In this document: positions 34,803 to 46,690 of the stretch, piece by piece
Position numbering within the stretch: the stretch's first letter is position 1
How the letters are laid out: every line of letters begins with the position of its first letter
Origin: Apoda limacodes
Taxonomy: Eukaryota; Arthropoda; Insecta; Lepidoptera; Limacodidae
Length of the DNA: 64,000 nucleotides
Assembly (NCBI GenBank): GCA_946406115.1
Contig: OX291561.1
Location: 4,022,273-4,086,272 of the forward strand
Direction of reading: 5' to 3'
Program-made: the position numbers and the translations under genes
The notes under the pieces: generated by a model
The model's input: the letters and a program-made list of their open reading frames with translations, nothing else
Databases searched by the model: none
Told to the model about the DNA's origin: nothing

Positions 34803-35194
34803 AAAAAATCGGCCAAGTGCGAGTCGGACTCGCGCACGAAGGGTTCCGTACCATTATCTACAAAAGTTTCAAAAAAATTCGTTGTATGGGAGCCCTAAAA
34901 TATTTGTTTTTTTTAAATTTAATCATTTATTTTTAAATTGTATATATAACTAAATATTCTGTGGATATTTATTATACTGTTGCTGTTATCAATATCGAGC
35001 AAAAAAATCAAGCTGGATGTGTAGGAGCCCCCTTAAATATTTATTTCATTCTGTTTTACTATTTGTTGTTATAGCGGCAACAGAAATATATCTTCTCTGA
35101 AAATTTTAACTGTCTAACTATCACGACGGATGGACAGCGGAGTCTCAGTAATAGGGTCCCGTTTTTTACCGTTTGGGTACGGAACCCTAAAAAC
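34803..35194 (+). repeat. Repeat family A copy, full length
   Basis: Runs from 'atcggccaagtgcgagtcgg' and 'actcgcgcacgaagggttcc' to 'gggtacggaaccctaaaaac', with the 'tgttgttatagcggcaacag' block inside. It lacks the GACG tract of the 29275 copy, keeping only 'gacggatggacagcgg'. Confidence 0.8.
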
Positions 35195-35682
35195 CGACAA
35201 AAAAACGCTACAAATTTTATCGGTTTTTTCATTAAGTTCATTTTAATAATTCATTTTACTGACAACTGTAATAAAAATACAAATACCGCGTAGGTACTCT
35301 AATAATAGTAGATTATATTACAAGGGAGCATAATATTTTCATGGCGAGGGTGCTATTTTAAATTCAGAACGTAGATAAGGATTCTAAAGTAAAATCCTAA
35401 GTGTAGTGTAGTAATAGGGATTCAATATTCGTCGCCCGAGCTAAAAATATTTTGTGACAGAGTGATACACTCTATCTTTTATCCCCTCTCTATGAAACGA
35501 GGGATATAAGGCGCTTTTAGACACAAAGAAGTATAAGTAATTATAATAAGAGTAAAAGAATTTATAAAAAAATTATAAACGCCAAGGGGTTCAGAATCAT
35601 ATATGAGCAGCATAAGTCTATGGAATCAATTCCAGCCTGCATTTAACAAAGTTTATGTCACAATAGACGTCATATCTTTCAT

Positions 35683-35735
35683 CAGGCGGACCGTAAGCTT
35701 GTTTGCCACCTAAGTGGTATTTAAAAAAAAAAATA
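35683..35735 (+). mobile_element. Minimal LINE 3' tail
   Basis: 'atcaggcggaccgtaagctt' 'gtttgccacctaagtggta' followed by an A-rich tail; the same 3' end as 15040-15105 and 44850. An extreme 5' truncation. Confidence 0.6.
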
Positions 35736-37639
35736 AAAAAAAGTCTTTTAACGATTATTTATTTATTTAACTATTAATATTATAGACTTTACGTTACATC
35801 CGTATACAGTTTGGTTACTAACGACTCTCTACTCGAAACCTTTCTATATGAATTATGCAAAGGTAAAATAAATCAAAATTAAATTAAATCAAAATTAAAT
35901 TAAACCAAAATTAAATTAATAGCTAGCAGAGATAGATTCTAATAAATTCATCATACTTAAAGAACATCAAAGTTTCCAGATTTTGAAGGGTAATTAGGAA
36001 CAAGACGAGTTTTGACTTAAGTAGTCTTCATCCACTTTAAACATGTTCTAGCCTCTATTACTTTATTTTGTTAGTCTAACCTTACCTAACCTGTCTGTGT
36101 ATCACAATTAATTCGCACTTTGTAACCGAGTCTGTAACTCTGTTTTAAAGAGTATTTCTTATAAAGACCTGTTGTGATAAGTTTTTAGGTGTTTGAAGGA
36201 AAGGACAGGGAAAGGCGCAGGAAATTGTTTCAAATGGAGTTTAATTCTAACAGAAAATAGTTTCCACAACAGACACACGATACTAATCACTTTTGAATAT
36301 AACTCGGATGTAGGTCGGAACACCTAAGACAAGGGCATTTGAAAACTTTTTAAAGACCATTGCAACGACACCCTACATAATGGAGTATACAAAAAATATT
36401 TTCATTCCATAGATTTATGTTTGGTAAGATATTATAATATGCATATATTTAAATGTAAGGTGCTATTTATACTTCGTTAGGTAAAGTAGGTAGTAGGTAG
36501 GTAAAGTAGGTAGTAGGTAGGTAAAGTAGGTAGTAGGTAGGTAAAAGCAAATACAATGTAGATCATCAATGTTCGTCCGAATTGAATGAGTCATATCTCT
36601 TATCTATAACTTCTCTCTTATCTATATCTAATTTTTGACAGGAAGGTTGTTTTATAATATTAATTGTACATTTGATATTTTGTTCTATAGTTAAGGTTAA
36701 ATCTGAAATTTGTAAAAGTTCTATTAGTTTTTAGTAGTAATTGTGATGACATATTGAAATATTGACATAAAATGTAATTATAATAAAATAATGCTTAGTT
36801 GACATTTGGTTTATAATATAATATGATTTGAATCGAATTAAAATGATGTGGCATTGGAATTAAACTGAAAAATTTATTAGATTTTATTAATACGCCACTG
36901 AATATGTTAAAATATGTTCATATATGTAACAATTTGCATGCCAATGTTTTGGCGAAATATGTTTGGACAATCTGTATTTAACATCTGTAATGTACCATAT
37001 TTCTGGCAAATAAAGACAATTCTAATTCTAATTCTCTACCTACCAGAGTTGTCAGATTCCTATAACTAAAATTCGCCGCTCAATTTGTATACGTAAAGTC
37101 CAAAATTAGCGTATCTCGACGGAAAATTAAAAAAATAGCCCGATTTCGCAAATGTCTCAAAAAAAAATTGTGATACTTATTCAAAGTTATTGAAAGAAAA
37201 ACTTTTCTCTTTATTGAGTACAACCAGTCATATACTCACATAAGAAACTGGTCACGTCTAAGTCGGAATTCAACACCGAGGGCTCCATCTTATAGAATTC
37301 AATTTTAAAAGTTCTTGATTAGGTAGGTACGTAAGTATCTCTGTGAACTGTTTCTCTGTAAAACACCTATCGATCACTTAATCAGATTTTTAGGGTCACA
37401 AACTACTGAGATTAGATGGAGGAACGGTAATTTTTTGTATACTTATTTCTATGTTTTTTAAGATAGATGTAACAAGTTCAGTAGTTTAGAAGGAACAAAA
37501 CTGACAAGCATCGAAGTCTCTTCATAAGTTCCTTGTTTACCATTTTGCGACAAGAACCCTTTAAACAGAGGACCTTCGCAGCTTTTTTAGTTATTATGTT
37601 ACTTTACAAACCCCTTACGCTTTCCAGCATCGATGACAA
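35736..37639. other. AT-rich DNA with two short tandem repeats
   Basis: 35873-35917 is a 16-bp unit (caaaattaaattaaat) in about three copies; 36480-36546 is a 20-bp unit (aaagtaggtagtaggtaggt) in three copies. 37237-37290 ('gtcacgtctaagtcgg', 'accgagggctcc') is a decayed family A start. No gene recognised. Confidence 0.6.
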
Positions 37640-38153
37640 GAGGTGCCAATGATGCTGATATTTTTTTTTGAGCAACTGAGTTTGGTGGTGTTGTGGAGCG
37701 GCGGCAAAGAGGAGATTTTCTGCCAGGCGAGGTGTTATGCCTGGGGAGCGCCGTGGTGCACTTTTAACTTGTACTTCAGTTTCTTTATATACTGAACTGC
37801 GAAGGAAACTTCGATAGCGCGATGTAGGACGCGTGATGTGAACCTAGCTTGTAGCGGTACGATATGGTCCGCTACATCCCTCCCTTCCCAGACCGAAGGT
37901 CGATAATTCTTCCAGTGATGCTTGAGTACGATCTTGAGAATGCCGAGTTTATGCGCCGTCCACAGTGAGTCAGGAGGGTGTGTAGTGCGTGCAGAATATC
38001 AGCAGTCTGCGGTGGGTCGAAACTGGTAAGTTGCTCGCTAGTGTGTCTGCAGTAAGGCGAGACACTGGCGAGTGCTGGCATGGTGGTTGCGTATGGCCAC
38101 AGTGAGTCGGGCCATAGAATGGTTTGGCTGTGTGTCCCTTTGAATCGAGACAC
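37640..38153 (-). mobile_element. LTR retrotransposon 3' end (Ty3/gypsy-like), remnant
   Basis: On the minus strand a ~94-codon frame ends with RIIDLRSGKGGM, its last codons overlapping the purine-rich tract 'ctgggaagggaggga', followed directly by TGTAGCGG. A polypurine tract followed by TG at the end of an ORF is the layout of the 3' end of gypsy-type elements, where the 3' LTR starts. The presumed LTR runs leftward from about 37876 and holds a TATA box ('cagtatataaagaaac', about 37776-37791). Its other end is unclear (perhaps near 37670), and no reverse transcriptase, integrase or second LTR is present. Confidence 0.42.
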
Positions 38154-38490
38154 TCAGGCTTGAGTTAGCGGCAGAAGCGACGAGCAGAGAATGACACGGC
38201 CTCTAACTTCAATATACAACTGGATGGTCGATTGAAACATGGCGGAATGAAAAGGCTTTTAAAATACGCACAAGGCTACGAGGCATGACGAAACCACCTT
38301 TAATTGTCACCATTTCGATATGGAACCTTTTTTTAGGTGGCTATGATATATTTTTCGTTAAATTCATAATTTTTAGACGGACAGACAAGCAAACAAAATT
38401 CTAAAGATAAATTGTTTTGGCTTCTATTGCTCTTATAAAGACCCCTCATATAAATTATCTTAATCTCTTATCCATCTTAAATATCTTCTA

Positions 38491-38600
38491 TGTCATCATC
38501 ATCATCATATCAGCCCATTGACGTCCACTGCTGGACATAGGCCTCACCTAACTTTTTCCACAGCGTGCGACTCTGTGCCGCCTGTAACCAACGGCCGGTA
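38491..38600 (-). mobile_element. RTE-clade LINE 3' end
   Basis: Minus-strand reading gives WKKLGEAYVQQWTSMG then stop, followed by a gat/atg trinucleotide tail. EAYVQQWT is the usual C-terminus of lepidopteran RTE ORFs, and a short-unit tail is characteristic of RTE. Other ends: 43400-43545 and 51639-51719. Confidence 0.7.
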
Positions 38601-39216
38601 CTTGCACCTTAGAAAAATAGTTTTTCCCTTGTTTGGTATTAAGTTCATCTGGCAAACCTGCCGACAACGCGAGGCGTGCGGCACTTGTAGAGGTATCGGA
38701 CGGAAACGTTCGGCGATACGAGCCGCTCGTGACACCCGCCGACGTGTGTTTCGGCATAAGCAAAGTAGTAGTTTAATACACAGATTCTTGTCTGTCCGGG
38801 CCAGTCCGGGGCGACGACGACAGTGGCGCGGCGGCAAGGTTCGAATGCGCCGAAAAAGTGCATCTGAATTTTTGAAATTTCAAAGATTTCCGGGGGGGGC
38901 GGGATACGACACCCGACCCCCCCCCCCCCCCTCTGTATACGCGCATGTGACCTACATAGTGTTTATACAATGTATAAGGATAAATTGGTAGTCCAAAATG
39001 TCGTCTTCAGAAGTTACATAGCTATTTCGCAATAGGGAGAGTCGGATATTACCTAGCCCCTAAGGACTTGGACCTATAATGAAGACAATGTTTGATATTA
39101 TAGAATCAAAAATGCAGTAATTAGTAGGAAATTTATTTAGGTACGCATACCGTATAACAAAAAAATCCAAAGTTAAAACAGAAAGTAATTATTTTAAAAT
39201 TACTAAAAATGGGAAA
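38601..39216. other. GC-rich patch, no gene assigned
   Basis: 38600-38940 is GC-rich with CpG and has overlapping open frames on both strands, but no motif I recognise. At 38891-38930 a run of G (ggggggggcgggat) is followed by a long C run, which could pair. The frames overlap each other and the RTE tail, so none is called. Confidence 0.4.
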
Positions 39217-41706
39217 GGCATGGTATTGTCAAACTGGTCGGATAATATCGTGCCTAGGTTTGATAAAATCGTGCTCACATTAATTACGTACAAATCGATA
39301 AGTAACTACAATAATAATAAAAAAACTAATACAATTTTAAGTTTTCACAAACTAGTGCGTGAAAATAAGGAGATCCAAAATCTTTTTATCCCTAGAAATA
39401 AAATCACTACATAAAGTATTACCGTGTTACTAAATAATAACAAAAATTGAAATTCTATATGACAACTAAACGTGGATAACTTTCTGCATATATAATTTTC
39501 TTAATAACTAGAAGTCGTAGTAACTCTTTAAGTCTCTCTAAAATCAATTTTTCAAAAATCACATAAGAAATTTTTCGCAGAGTTTTTTCCGCTACATTTC
39601 TTATGTATCCAATTCGAATTCGATCTACAACAACGGAACCACATTTCTCCGTTACGACCAAACTCTTGACATACGGCGCAAATATCACGATTCTCCATAT
39701 CGTCATCTTCATCATTGCACAATTGAGTAAGGGGCACATCGTCCATACTATCTTCACTGCTGCTGACATTTCTTTGACCTTACTTTACCTTTCTTTTTTC
39801 CTTGCTGGAGTTTTTTCTTGTTGCTTTTTATACAATTTTTATCCTCACTACATTCGCTGCTGTTTGAAACTTTCCTGTTGACAGATTTTCCTTTAGTTTG
39901 TTTCTTTTCTGCAACGTTCTTTTCTTTTTCTATCTTCATTTGCTTTATTTGTCGCTTTCGTTCTTTTTCCTCTAACTTCTGCTTTAACGGAGTTGATGTT
40001 AGAATAATAGAGTGCTGTTTTTTAAGACGTTTCTGTTTTTTTTTTGTGGGAAAGGGCTCAAATCTTCTAATGATGTATTATCTCGAAGTACTCGATTCAA
40101 TAATATCTTTTCTGATACTTTCGCTCAAAGCAGCGGAAGGCATGCTCTCATTTTTATTGCTGATATATGGCTTGTCTGTTGAAGGTTCTTCAGCAAACAT
40201 CTCAATACAATCTTGGTTGATTTGGCTCTCGGGAGTACGAGGTATTATTTCTTTGGACCGGTCTAAAATTGATGGGGACGATGGTAGGTGACAAGTTGAT
40301 TCATCGTGGCCAATTACTGGTTCTATAAGTTCATTTTTGATACCTGATTGACTAACTTGCCTGAACGCTTCTTCAATAATGGGATCAGAAGTTAAATCTT
40401 CGTCGTCGAAAATGTGGGGATTCAACGGATATATGTCACTTCAAATCCTTTAACGGCCTTTTCCATCGTAGCCACTCTAGTATAAGCTTTATTAAAAATT
40501 GAAGCTAAATGGTCATGAGTAATTTTTTCAAATGGGTGCATTTTCATGAATAAATCACATTCACGAGACTATGCTGATTTTAATGGGCTATAAAACGTTA
40601 CATCAAGTGGTTGCATCTTATGGAACGTATGAGGAGGCAGAGATAGCAGATGAACGCTATTTTCGCGACAAAACTCATATGCATAGAGCGATTGATGGCT
40701 GCAATGATTATCTAGAATAAGAAGCGCTGCAGCCATTTTGCGAAAAGCTCTTCATTTATCCACCCAGATTTAGAGCATTCGTAGAGTGCTCCCGGTGGGC
40801 CACCAATCTTGAGAGAAGGTTTAATTCTCTGCCGTGGAAAAATGAACATGGGAGGAACATATATGCCTGTCGCGCTAAGTGCACATACAACTGTCACGTT
40901 CTGGCCGCGTTTTGAACTTGTAGCCTTTCCGACTTGCTTAAGTCCTGTTGGAGCATAAATTTTACCAGGCTTTTGAACGTTGCTGATGCCAGTTTTGTCG
41001 ACATTAAATATTCGATTTGCTGAAAAATTACGCTTTGTCATGAGAGTCTCTAGGTTAGCAAAAAAATGGCTATTTCTGATTTATTGAATCCTAAGACCCT
41101 GTTTAAGCTTGTTGGCTCGGGGAGCCTTAAAGAAATACCGGGATTTCTTTTCAAAAAGGAATGTACCCAACATTTTCCTGAAATTCTTTTTTCGGACGAA
41201 AAAATATGTTTGATATTTTTTGTAACAGCAAAGTCATATGCCAATTTACGTAACTCTTGTTGTGTTATCCCTTGCCATTAAAGTTACAAATTTGACCATT
41301 TCTTTCTCATCTTCTTTTGAAAATGTGGATTTTCTCCCCATAATTTTCATTATTTTATAATTTTCTCCCAATTTAAGTCGATCTCTAATTGTTGATTCAG
41401 GAATATCAAAGTTTTTAGCAGCTGTTTTATTTTACTTCCGAATCGTATAGCCTCAAGTGCAGCCTTCATATTTTCTGGATTCCACGACTTCTTCTTTTTT
41501 TTGGCACAGGTTGCATCCATCTAAAACGAAAATACAATTATCTCATTAAAATAGGTCCATTTTTTAGGAGCTACAATGCCACGAACAGACACACAGATGC
41601 ACAGACAAACACAACTTTCATGTGGAGTGTTAAAAACAAGTTAATGTTAGTAAAATATTATTTTCATAGTTTACAATTTCGCGTTCTCGTCTGATAATAC
41701 CACGCC
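39217..41706 (-). mobile_element. pogo/Tigger-type transposon, decayed
   Basis: Surrounds the transposase pseudogene at 39544-41520. Candidate inverted ends: 'ggcatggtattgtcaaac' at 39217-39234 and the inverse of 'ggcgtggtattatcagac' at 41689-41706 (15 of 18 match). The flanks do not show a clear TA duplication, so the boundaries are provisional. Confidence 0.45.
39544..41520 (-). pseudogene. pogo/Tigger-like DDE transposase with C-terminal PHD-like finger
   Basis: Order on the minus strand: ATG 41520, a psq-type helix-turn-helix (KKSWNPENMKAALEAI), a CENP-B-type DNA-binding part (GKCWVHSFLKRNPGISLRLP), then the DDE_1 catalytic domain with first Asp in [16 protein letters not shown] (the usual E after D is K here), [11 protein letters not shown], second Asp in [12 protein letters not shown] (about 40710) and third in [15 protein letters not shown] (about 40600). 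A long charged linker follows, then a PHD-like C4HC-type finger (ICAVCQEFGRNGEMWFRCC ... WIHKKCSG) at about 39552-39690. Stops occur near 40575 and 40083, frame changes near 39750, 41045 and 41280. This architecture is known from insect Tigger-like elements. Clearly inactive. Confidence 0.85.
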
Positions 41707-42084
41707 CTTAGCGCGAAATTGTCAAACTTCATCATTTCAATTTATAACCTCAAAATAATATAGAAAAGTAAATTGTATGTTAAAAATTATTCTGACATTA
41801 CATCTACAGTATATTAGCATTCAAAATGTATGGGTTCAATATATTACAAAATAAACACAGTATAACTTACCTCCTTTCGATAGTTCACACAAAATTATAA
41901 GGAGTGACGAAAAAAACTTTTAGAACGCGTGGTCTCTCCGTTGTCGCGCGGGCCAAACTGGCGTGGCGCGGGGTAGGCATGTCGGACTACGATGTTTGCG
42001 CATTTTATCGCACAACTAGTGCATAGTTTTTGAAAAATGCTAATGCGCGGAATTATCGGCAGCGCGGTATTATCCAACTCTCCC
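41707..42084. other. No recognised feature
   Basis: AT-rich, then a short GC-rich patch (41920-42060, 'gtcgcgcgggccaaactggc') of unknown origin before the LINE end. Confidence 0.4.
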
Positions 42085-42480
42085 CTACAGAGTATATTTT
42101 TAATAAAATTCCAGAAAATGTGGTTAATTTACCCTCAAATAAATCTAAAATATATGTCAAAGATAGTTTAATGGAAAAAAGCTATTACAAAGTTGATGAA
42201 TACATAAATGATAAAAATGCTTGGAAAAATTAGAACTTATTTGATTTGTATTTGTATTGGGGCATTTGTTATATTTTTTAAATTTAAACATTGTATGTTA
42301 TGTTATTACCTAGTGTAAGGCTATATTGTATTATAATATATAGTTGAAATTGAGTTGAGTTCTTTTCGGTAGTAAATATTCCGAACCGGTCGTAATTGTT
42401 TTGATTTATAATTAAACTGACGACTTAGAAGTGCTTTTTAAAAGTCTATCTGAGTAAAAAACTTTGAGTTTATTTTTCGC
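42085..42480 (+). mobile_element. LINE 3' end, same family as 31510-34096
   Basis: A frame to 42233 reads FNKIPENVVNLPSNKSKIYV and KSYYKVDEYINDKNAWKN, the ORF2 C-terminus of the element at 32331. The 3' UTR matches ('gcatttgttatattttttaa', 'cctagtgtaaggctatattg') and ends around 'ttttcggtagtaaatattcc' to 'gagtttattttt'. A 5'-truncated insertion. Confidence 0.75.
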
Positions 42481-43399
42481 CGAGCGCGGTTGACTCGGGT
42501 TCGCAACTTAAATAATGAAATGACTTGCATATTCAACAATTACTGGTGACCCAGTTCCAACCATATGCGAACAATATGTGATAAGCGAGCTAAAAGGTAC
42601 AAGAAACGTTTTATACCTAAGAGTAAGGTCACAGTGACTAGCAAGAATATTGCCAGAGGCATTATTCTATTTCATTATTTGAGAAAACGATTTACCGAGA
42701 TAACGATTTACAGGTAATGGTTAACAAGCATAAAATATATACCTCTTTAAAATATTCACAAGAAGATAAAATTACCTTTGTTCTTGTAATTCAGGTCAAT
42801 ATTCTTGAGAATAAATTAAATTTTAAAGATATAGGATTTTCAAGTCGCTAACGCGTTTCTAAATTTAGACTTGGCAATTATATTCTTATCTCACTGGCTC
42901 AGAAAGGCTCACTTTGTCGTTTAAAATCTGATTAAATCTTCGTAGAAAAGCCTACTTTATCCGCTTGCACGCAAAAGGTTAAAAAAAGGTGCTATACCTA
43001 TTTCAGAGACTTAGAATGTTGTTATCATGTTATCAATACTTAATTAAAATAAGTATATTTGTTCCATTCATTAGTAATTAAACACTAATTATTGTTTTTC
43101 CTGTATCTTGTATATTTTCCTCGCTGTAGTAAGATGAAAAATTGTATGTTTTGCACGGCTAGAATTTTTTTCGGGTCTCGTGTCTTAGAATCCCTCAATT
43201 TGCTAAGGATTCAATGTTTGAACCACTCGCTTCGCTCATGAGTTCAATCTTGAATCCTTCGCTTGCTCGGTATCCAATCAAGGCACTCACGCCAAAAACC
43301 AACTTTCCAGCCTTGCATAACCAATTACTATTGCCTGGACTAATGAACCAATAACGCAACCGGCCGCATCCTACTCCAATTTCAAAAATCCTTTCGTTG
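42481..43399. other. No recognised gene
   Basis: AT-rich DNA; 43170-43290 has repeat-like words ('tgaaccactcgcttcgctca', 'tgaatccttcgcttgctcgg'). Confidence 0.4.
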
Positions 43400-43545
43400 T
43401 TTCAGCTGGAAAAGTCCACTGCTGAACGTAGGCCTCCCCCATATGTCTCCACAATAACCAATTCTGAGCCAGCCACGCATACCGGCTTCCTGCGGCTCTA
43501 ACTAGTTCGTCTGTTCACCTGGTAGGAGGCCGTTCCACGCTGTGC
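43400..43545 (-). mobile_element. RTE-clade LINE ORF C-terminus
   Basis: Minus-strand translation reads RPPTR, a stop, TDELVRAAGSRYAWLAQNW, LLWRHMGEAYVQQWTF. (R)PPTRWTDDL...AQ...W..LGEAYVQQW is the RTE reverse-transcriptase C-terminal signature in Lepidoptera. The stop replaces the usual Trp. Confidence 0.78.
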
Positions 43546-43967
43546 TTCCAATCTGTTTTTTTTTATATAACAATAAGTATTCTTTGTATGTATTATGTAA
43601 CAAAAAGTGCAAGGTGGCTCTAATCCTGAGCCATGTTTACAAACACCATTCGTTATCAAAGATCTATAGTGGCGTTTTGTTGACCGACATAATGTACATA
43701 ATGCGGTAATCCTACCAAAGAGATGAACCAAGGTACTGTGTTATACAGAATTTATGACTCTTTAACTTGGTAGGATTATGACATTGAACGCATTGAAGCA
43801 GTCAACAAAACGCAGCTTATGTTAACTGAGCAAGTGATTTGAAGATTTAAATGTCAAAAATTCTAGTAACGATAAAAAAAAGTTTCTACCTATCTGCAAA
43901 TTTATCTACTTTTAAATAGAAAACTTTCTCAATCATCTGATGGTATTTTATTTTATCCTATACTAGC
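43546..43967. other. No recognised feature
   Basis: AT-rich noncoding DNA, no motif or long frame of interest. Confidence 0.4.
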
Positions 43968-44526
43968 TTCTACCAGCGGCTTCGCCCGCCCTAAATTTCG
44001 TTATTGGCGTAAGTTCTTACGGCAACTCCTCAATTATAGAAAAAAAACAAACAATCAAATCTTTCCTCTTTAATGGCATAATACATTCGTATCTGTGAAA
44101 CCACGGTAATACACATACATAATTTCAACCCAATCGGTCAAGCCGTTTAATAGTTGACATACCAACAGCAGCGCCTACCGGGTCCAATTGTATTTTTAAA
44201 TCATCCAGAAAATCATCGAAATACCCATGTAAAATTTCAACCCAATCGGTTCAGCCGTTTAAAAGTTATGTGAAAAAGGAAGTAATTACGTAATTAAGTA
44301 GGTAATTAGGAATGAACGGATGGATGATTCTTACTACCCGTTGTCCTATTACCCATTTTACCGTAGGAATGAAGCATTTTCCCACGGTAAAAAGTAGTCT
44401 ATGTTCATCAGGGATAATGTCGGCTTCTCATGGTAAAAAAATTTTTCAAATCGGTCCAGTAGTTTCGGAGCCTATTTAATACAAACAAACAATCAAATCT
44501 TTCCTCTTTATAATATTAGTATAGAT
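43968..44526 (+). repeat. Repeat family B, longest copy
   Basis: Starts 'atactagcttctaccagcgg' 'cttcgcccgcc' and ends 'ctttataatattagtataga', both typical ends of this abundant lepidopteran repeat. 'cccaatcggt(t)cagccgttt' occurs twice inside (about 44130 and 44240), as does 'aaacaatcaaatctttcctc' (about 44052 and 44490), so the copy is internally duplicated. Noncoding. Confidence 0.65.
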
Positions 44527-44849
44527 TTGCCTTTAGAAAAACAAAATATTGATGAATGTTTCAAAGTTTCAACGTGATAGACAACATCGTTTGAAACAAA
44601 GCAAAATTAATCAAACTTTTAAAGTTGCAGCTCCGGGCTTTCGAACTTGCTTGCATAAAAAACTTGGATAAAGAAATTCCCATCAAATAAAATCGATGGA
44701 ATACTAACGCGGTAAAGGTAAAGCTCCCAGCTTAAGAGGAAATATCAGACCCAAGTGAATACAGAAATAGGTAGGTATTTGAAAAACATTTGCTGTCGCG
44801 TTAAAGCCCGGGCCAAGATATGCAATATGGACAACTGCGCCTTGCCGCC

Positions 44850-45170
44850 GCGCGCGCTTTATTTTTTACCCCACTAAGGTGACAAACAAGCTTACGGTCC
44901 GCCTGATGGTAAGATGTCACCGTAGTCTATGGACGCTTGCAACACCAGGAGTATCACTTGCGCGTTTCCAATAACTTCTTTCTTGAAGAACACCATACTG
45001 TAGTCCTTGGAGAAAACCTTGGCAGGGAGCTCATTCAACCATTTCGGTTCTAAAGTGTAAGAGTGAATTCCCTCCCGATGGCGAGCGGTGCGATGGTCTA
45101 TGTACTTTGCTTGGGGTAAAAATACCTGGTCACATTTATTAAAATCGAGGTTATCTTTCTCCTCCAATCT
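44850..45170 (-). mobile_element. LINE 3' end with ORF2 C-terminus
   Basis: The minus frame (45167-44892) reads LPQAKYIDHRTARHREGIHS, then KWLNELPAKVFSKDYSMVFF and VLQASIDYGDILPSGGP, then the 'ccatcaggcggaccgtaagc' tail. It matches the tails at 14850, 34250 and 35683 and gives the best-preserved protein end of that LINE family. The 300 bp to its left hold nothing recognised. Confidence 0.65.
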
Positions 45171-45192
45171 GAATCTGAACCGAATTTAATAC

Positions 45193-45484
45193 AGAGTTTT
45201 ACCTAACAATAAAACTTACCTATTATTTTTCATAAAATATGCGAAATCCATCTGGATTATAGCGATTGTCTCTCGGCATTCTCGTAGCAATTTCCTTCTT
45301 CCGGTGGCGCTAGTGTGCTTGCCTGTTTTGGCGGGAAAGTAAATGAGCTCACAACGTGCACCTCGTGCTACTCAACTTTATGAAATCAATATAGAACTCA
45401 TAATGGTTCTTGTCGGATTTACCTGGACTCCGGATATCTCAGAAAAATTATAAGTAGGTAAGTTTTATTAGTAGGTAAAACTCT
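45193..45484. mobile_element. MITE with ~36-bp terminal inverted repeats
   Basis: The left end 'agagttttacctaacaataa' 'aacttacctatta' is mirrored at the right end (45452-45484, inverse 'agagttttacctactaataa' 'aacttaccta'). Total 292 bp, no coding capacity: a miniature inverted-repeat transposable element. The flanks give no convincing target duplication and the superfamily is unknown. Confidence 0.75.
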
Positions 45485-46001
45485 CCATTATTGTTCCGTT
45501 ATCCGGAATCCATCTTGATTGACGTGTTTGTTATCTCCTAGTTACTAGTTAGCTACGATGCTATAATGTGTTGTATATAAAAAGTTATCATGAAGTGTGT
45601 ATAAAAACAAAAAAAATTTTTTACAAATTTTCGATACTTAATATGATTATCCTGATTAATAGGAATTAGCTTTAAAATTGGTTCTAACAAGATTTATAAT
45701 CTAAAAAACAGCTTATTTATGAAATGAGTGTTCTCGTTTTAACATAAGCAGCTAAAAATCTCGTATTTTGGGTTCCAAGCCTCGTACATCAATTGGAATC
45801 TAAATTGTGATGAAACCAAAAATAAGGCATATTAAATTATTTAATTTAGGGCATTTTACAATATAAAATAAACAGTTGCAAGCTTGCTATTAGTACGAAG
45901 AATAATCTTTATGTAATCTTTAATGAAACTGATTTGCCTCTCAGTACCTACGAAACAGCCTTTGTATTGTAACTTCTACATTTCAAGAGTCCTGTACAAT
46001 C
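45485..46001. other. No recognised feature
   Basis: AT-rich noncoding DNA. Confidence 0.4.
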
Positions 46002-46690
46002 AGGAGTCCCGCAAGTTTCCGTGTTCTCCCCTGTCTTGTACCTTCTGTACACGAAGGACATCCCTAAAGCGTTAGGTACCCAATTAGTCCTCTTCGCGGA
46101 CGATACCGCTATTTACACAATCGACAGGCAAGTGAATCGAATCACTAAGAGACTCCAATCCGCAATCATTGCCCTAGGCGAATGATTTCGGAAATGGGGA
46201 ATCGAAGTGAATCCCGACAAAAGCTCAGCCGTTCTCTTCACCGTAGGCCGCCCTCCGCGCCCATATCCCTTCTCACTCTTCGGCCGTGCCATTTCTTGGA
46301 AAACAAGACCAAATATCTCGGTGTGACCCTGGATAGGCGTCTTAACTTCCGCGATGACACCAAAATAGTTAGAAACCGAGCCGCTTTTGTCCTCGGTCGT
46401 CTGCATCCCATGATAGGCAAGTATAGTAAGATGTAGCTTAGAAATAAGCTGACTCTTTACACCACTTGCATTCGCGTTGTCTAAACGCAACCATCATAGA
46501 CTCTAGACCCTCAAAAACCGCTTCCTCAGAGCGGCGTCCGGGGCCTCCTGGTTCTACCGGTATGCGGACCTACACAGGGACTTCGAGCTCCCCACGATGC
46601 CCCAGTATATTAAAGACCTGGCAGTCCGCTTTTTTGGGGAGCCTTTGAGCGTTGGGCGCTATATGCCAAAAGCCCGGTGGTGTATGCCCA
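46002..46690 (+). pseudogene. Jockey-clade LINE reverse transcriptase, 3' part
   Basis: Starts inside the palm: GVPQVSVFSPVLYLLYTKDI (G of PQGS changed), active site VLFADDTAIYT, a stop after IIALGE, KWGIEVNPDKSSAVLF, then a frame change to TKYLGVTLDRRLNFRDD and a thumb with stop codons. It ends with QYIKDLAVRFFGEPLSVGRY-type residues, the C-terminus I associate with lepidopteran Jockey elements. The final 'ggggagcctttgagcgttgg' links it to the truncated tails at 4462 and 25325. GC-richer than its surroundings. Several lesions, so long dead. Confidence 0.78.

Noticed and set aside
38518..38991. 157-codon plus frame and overlapping minus frames
   Set aside because: Starts inside the antisense of an RTE 3' end and crosses G and C runs; frames open on both strands simply reflect GC-rich sequence.
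39818..40291. 157-codon plus frame
   Set aside because: Antisense shadow of the lysine-rich linker of the Tigger-like transposase pseudogene.
43498..43731. 77-codon minus frame
   Set aside because: Overlaps the RTE ORF remnant in another frame; no motif.
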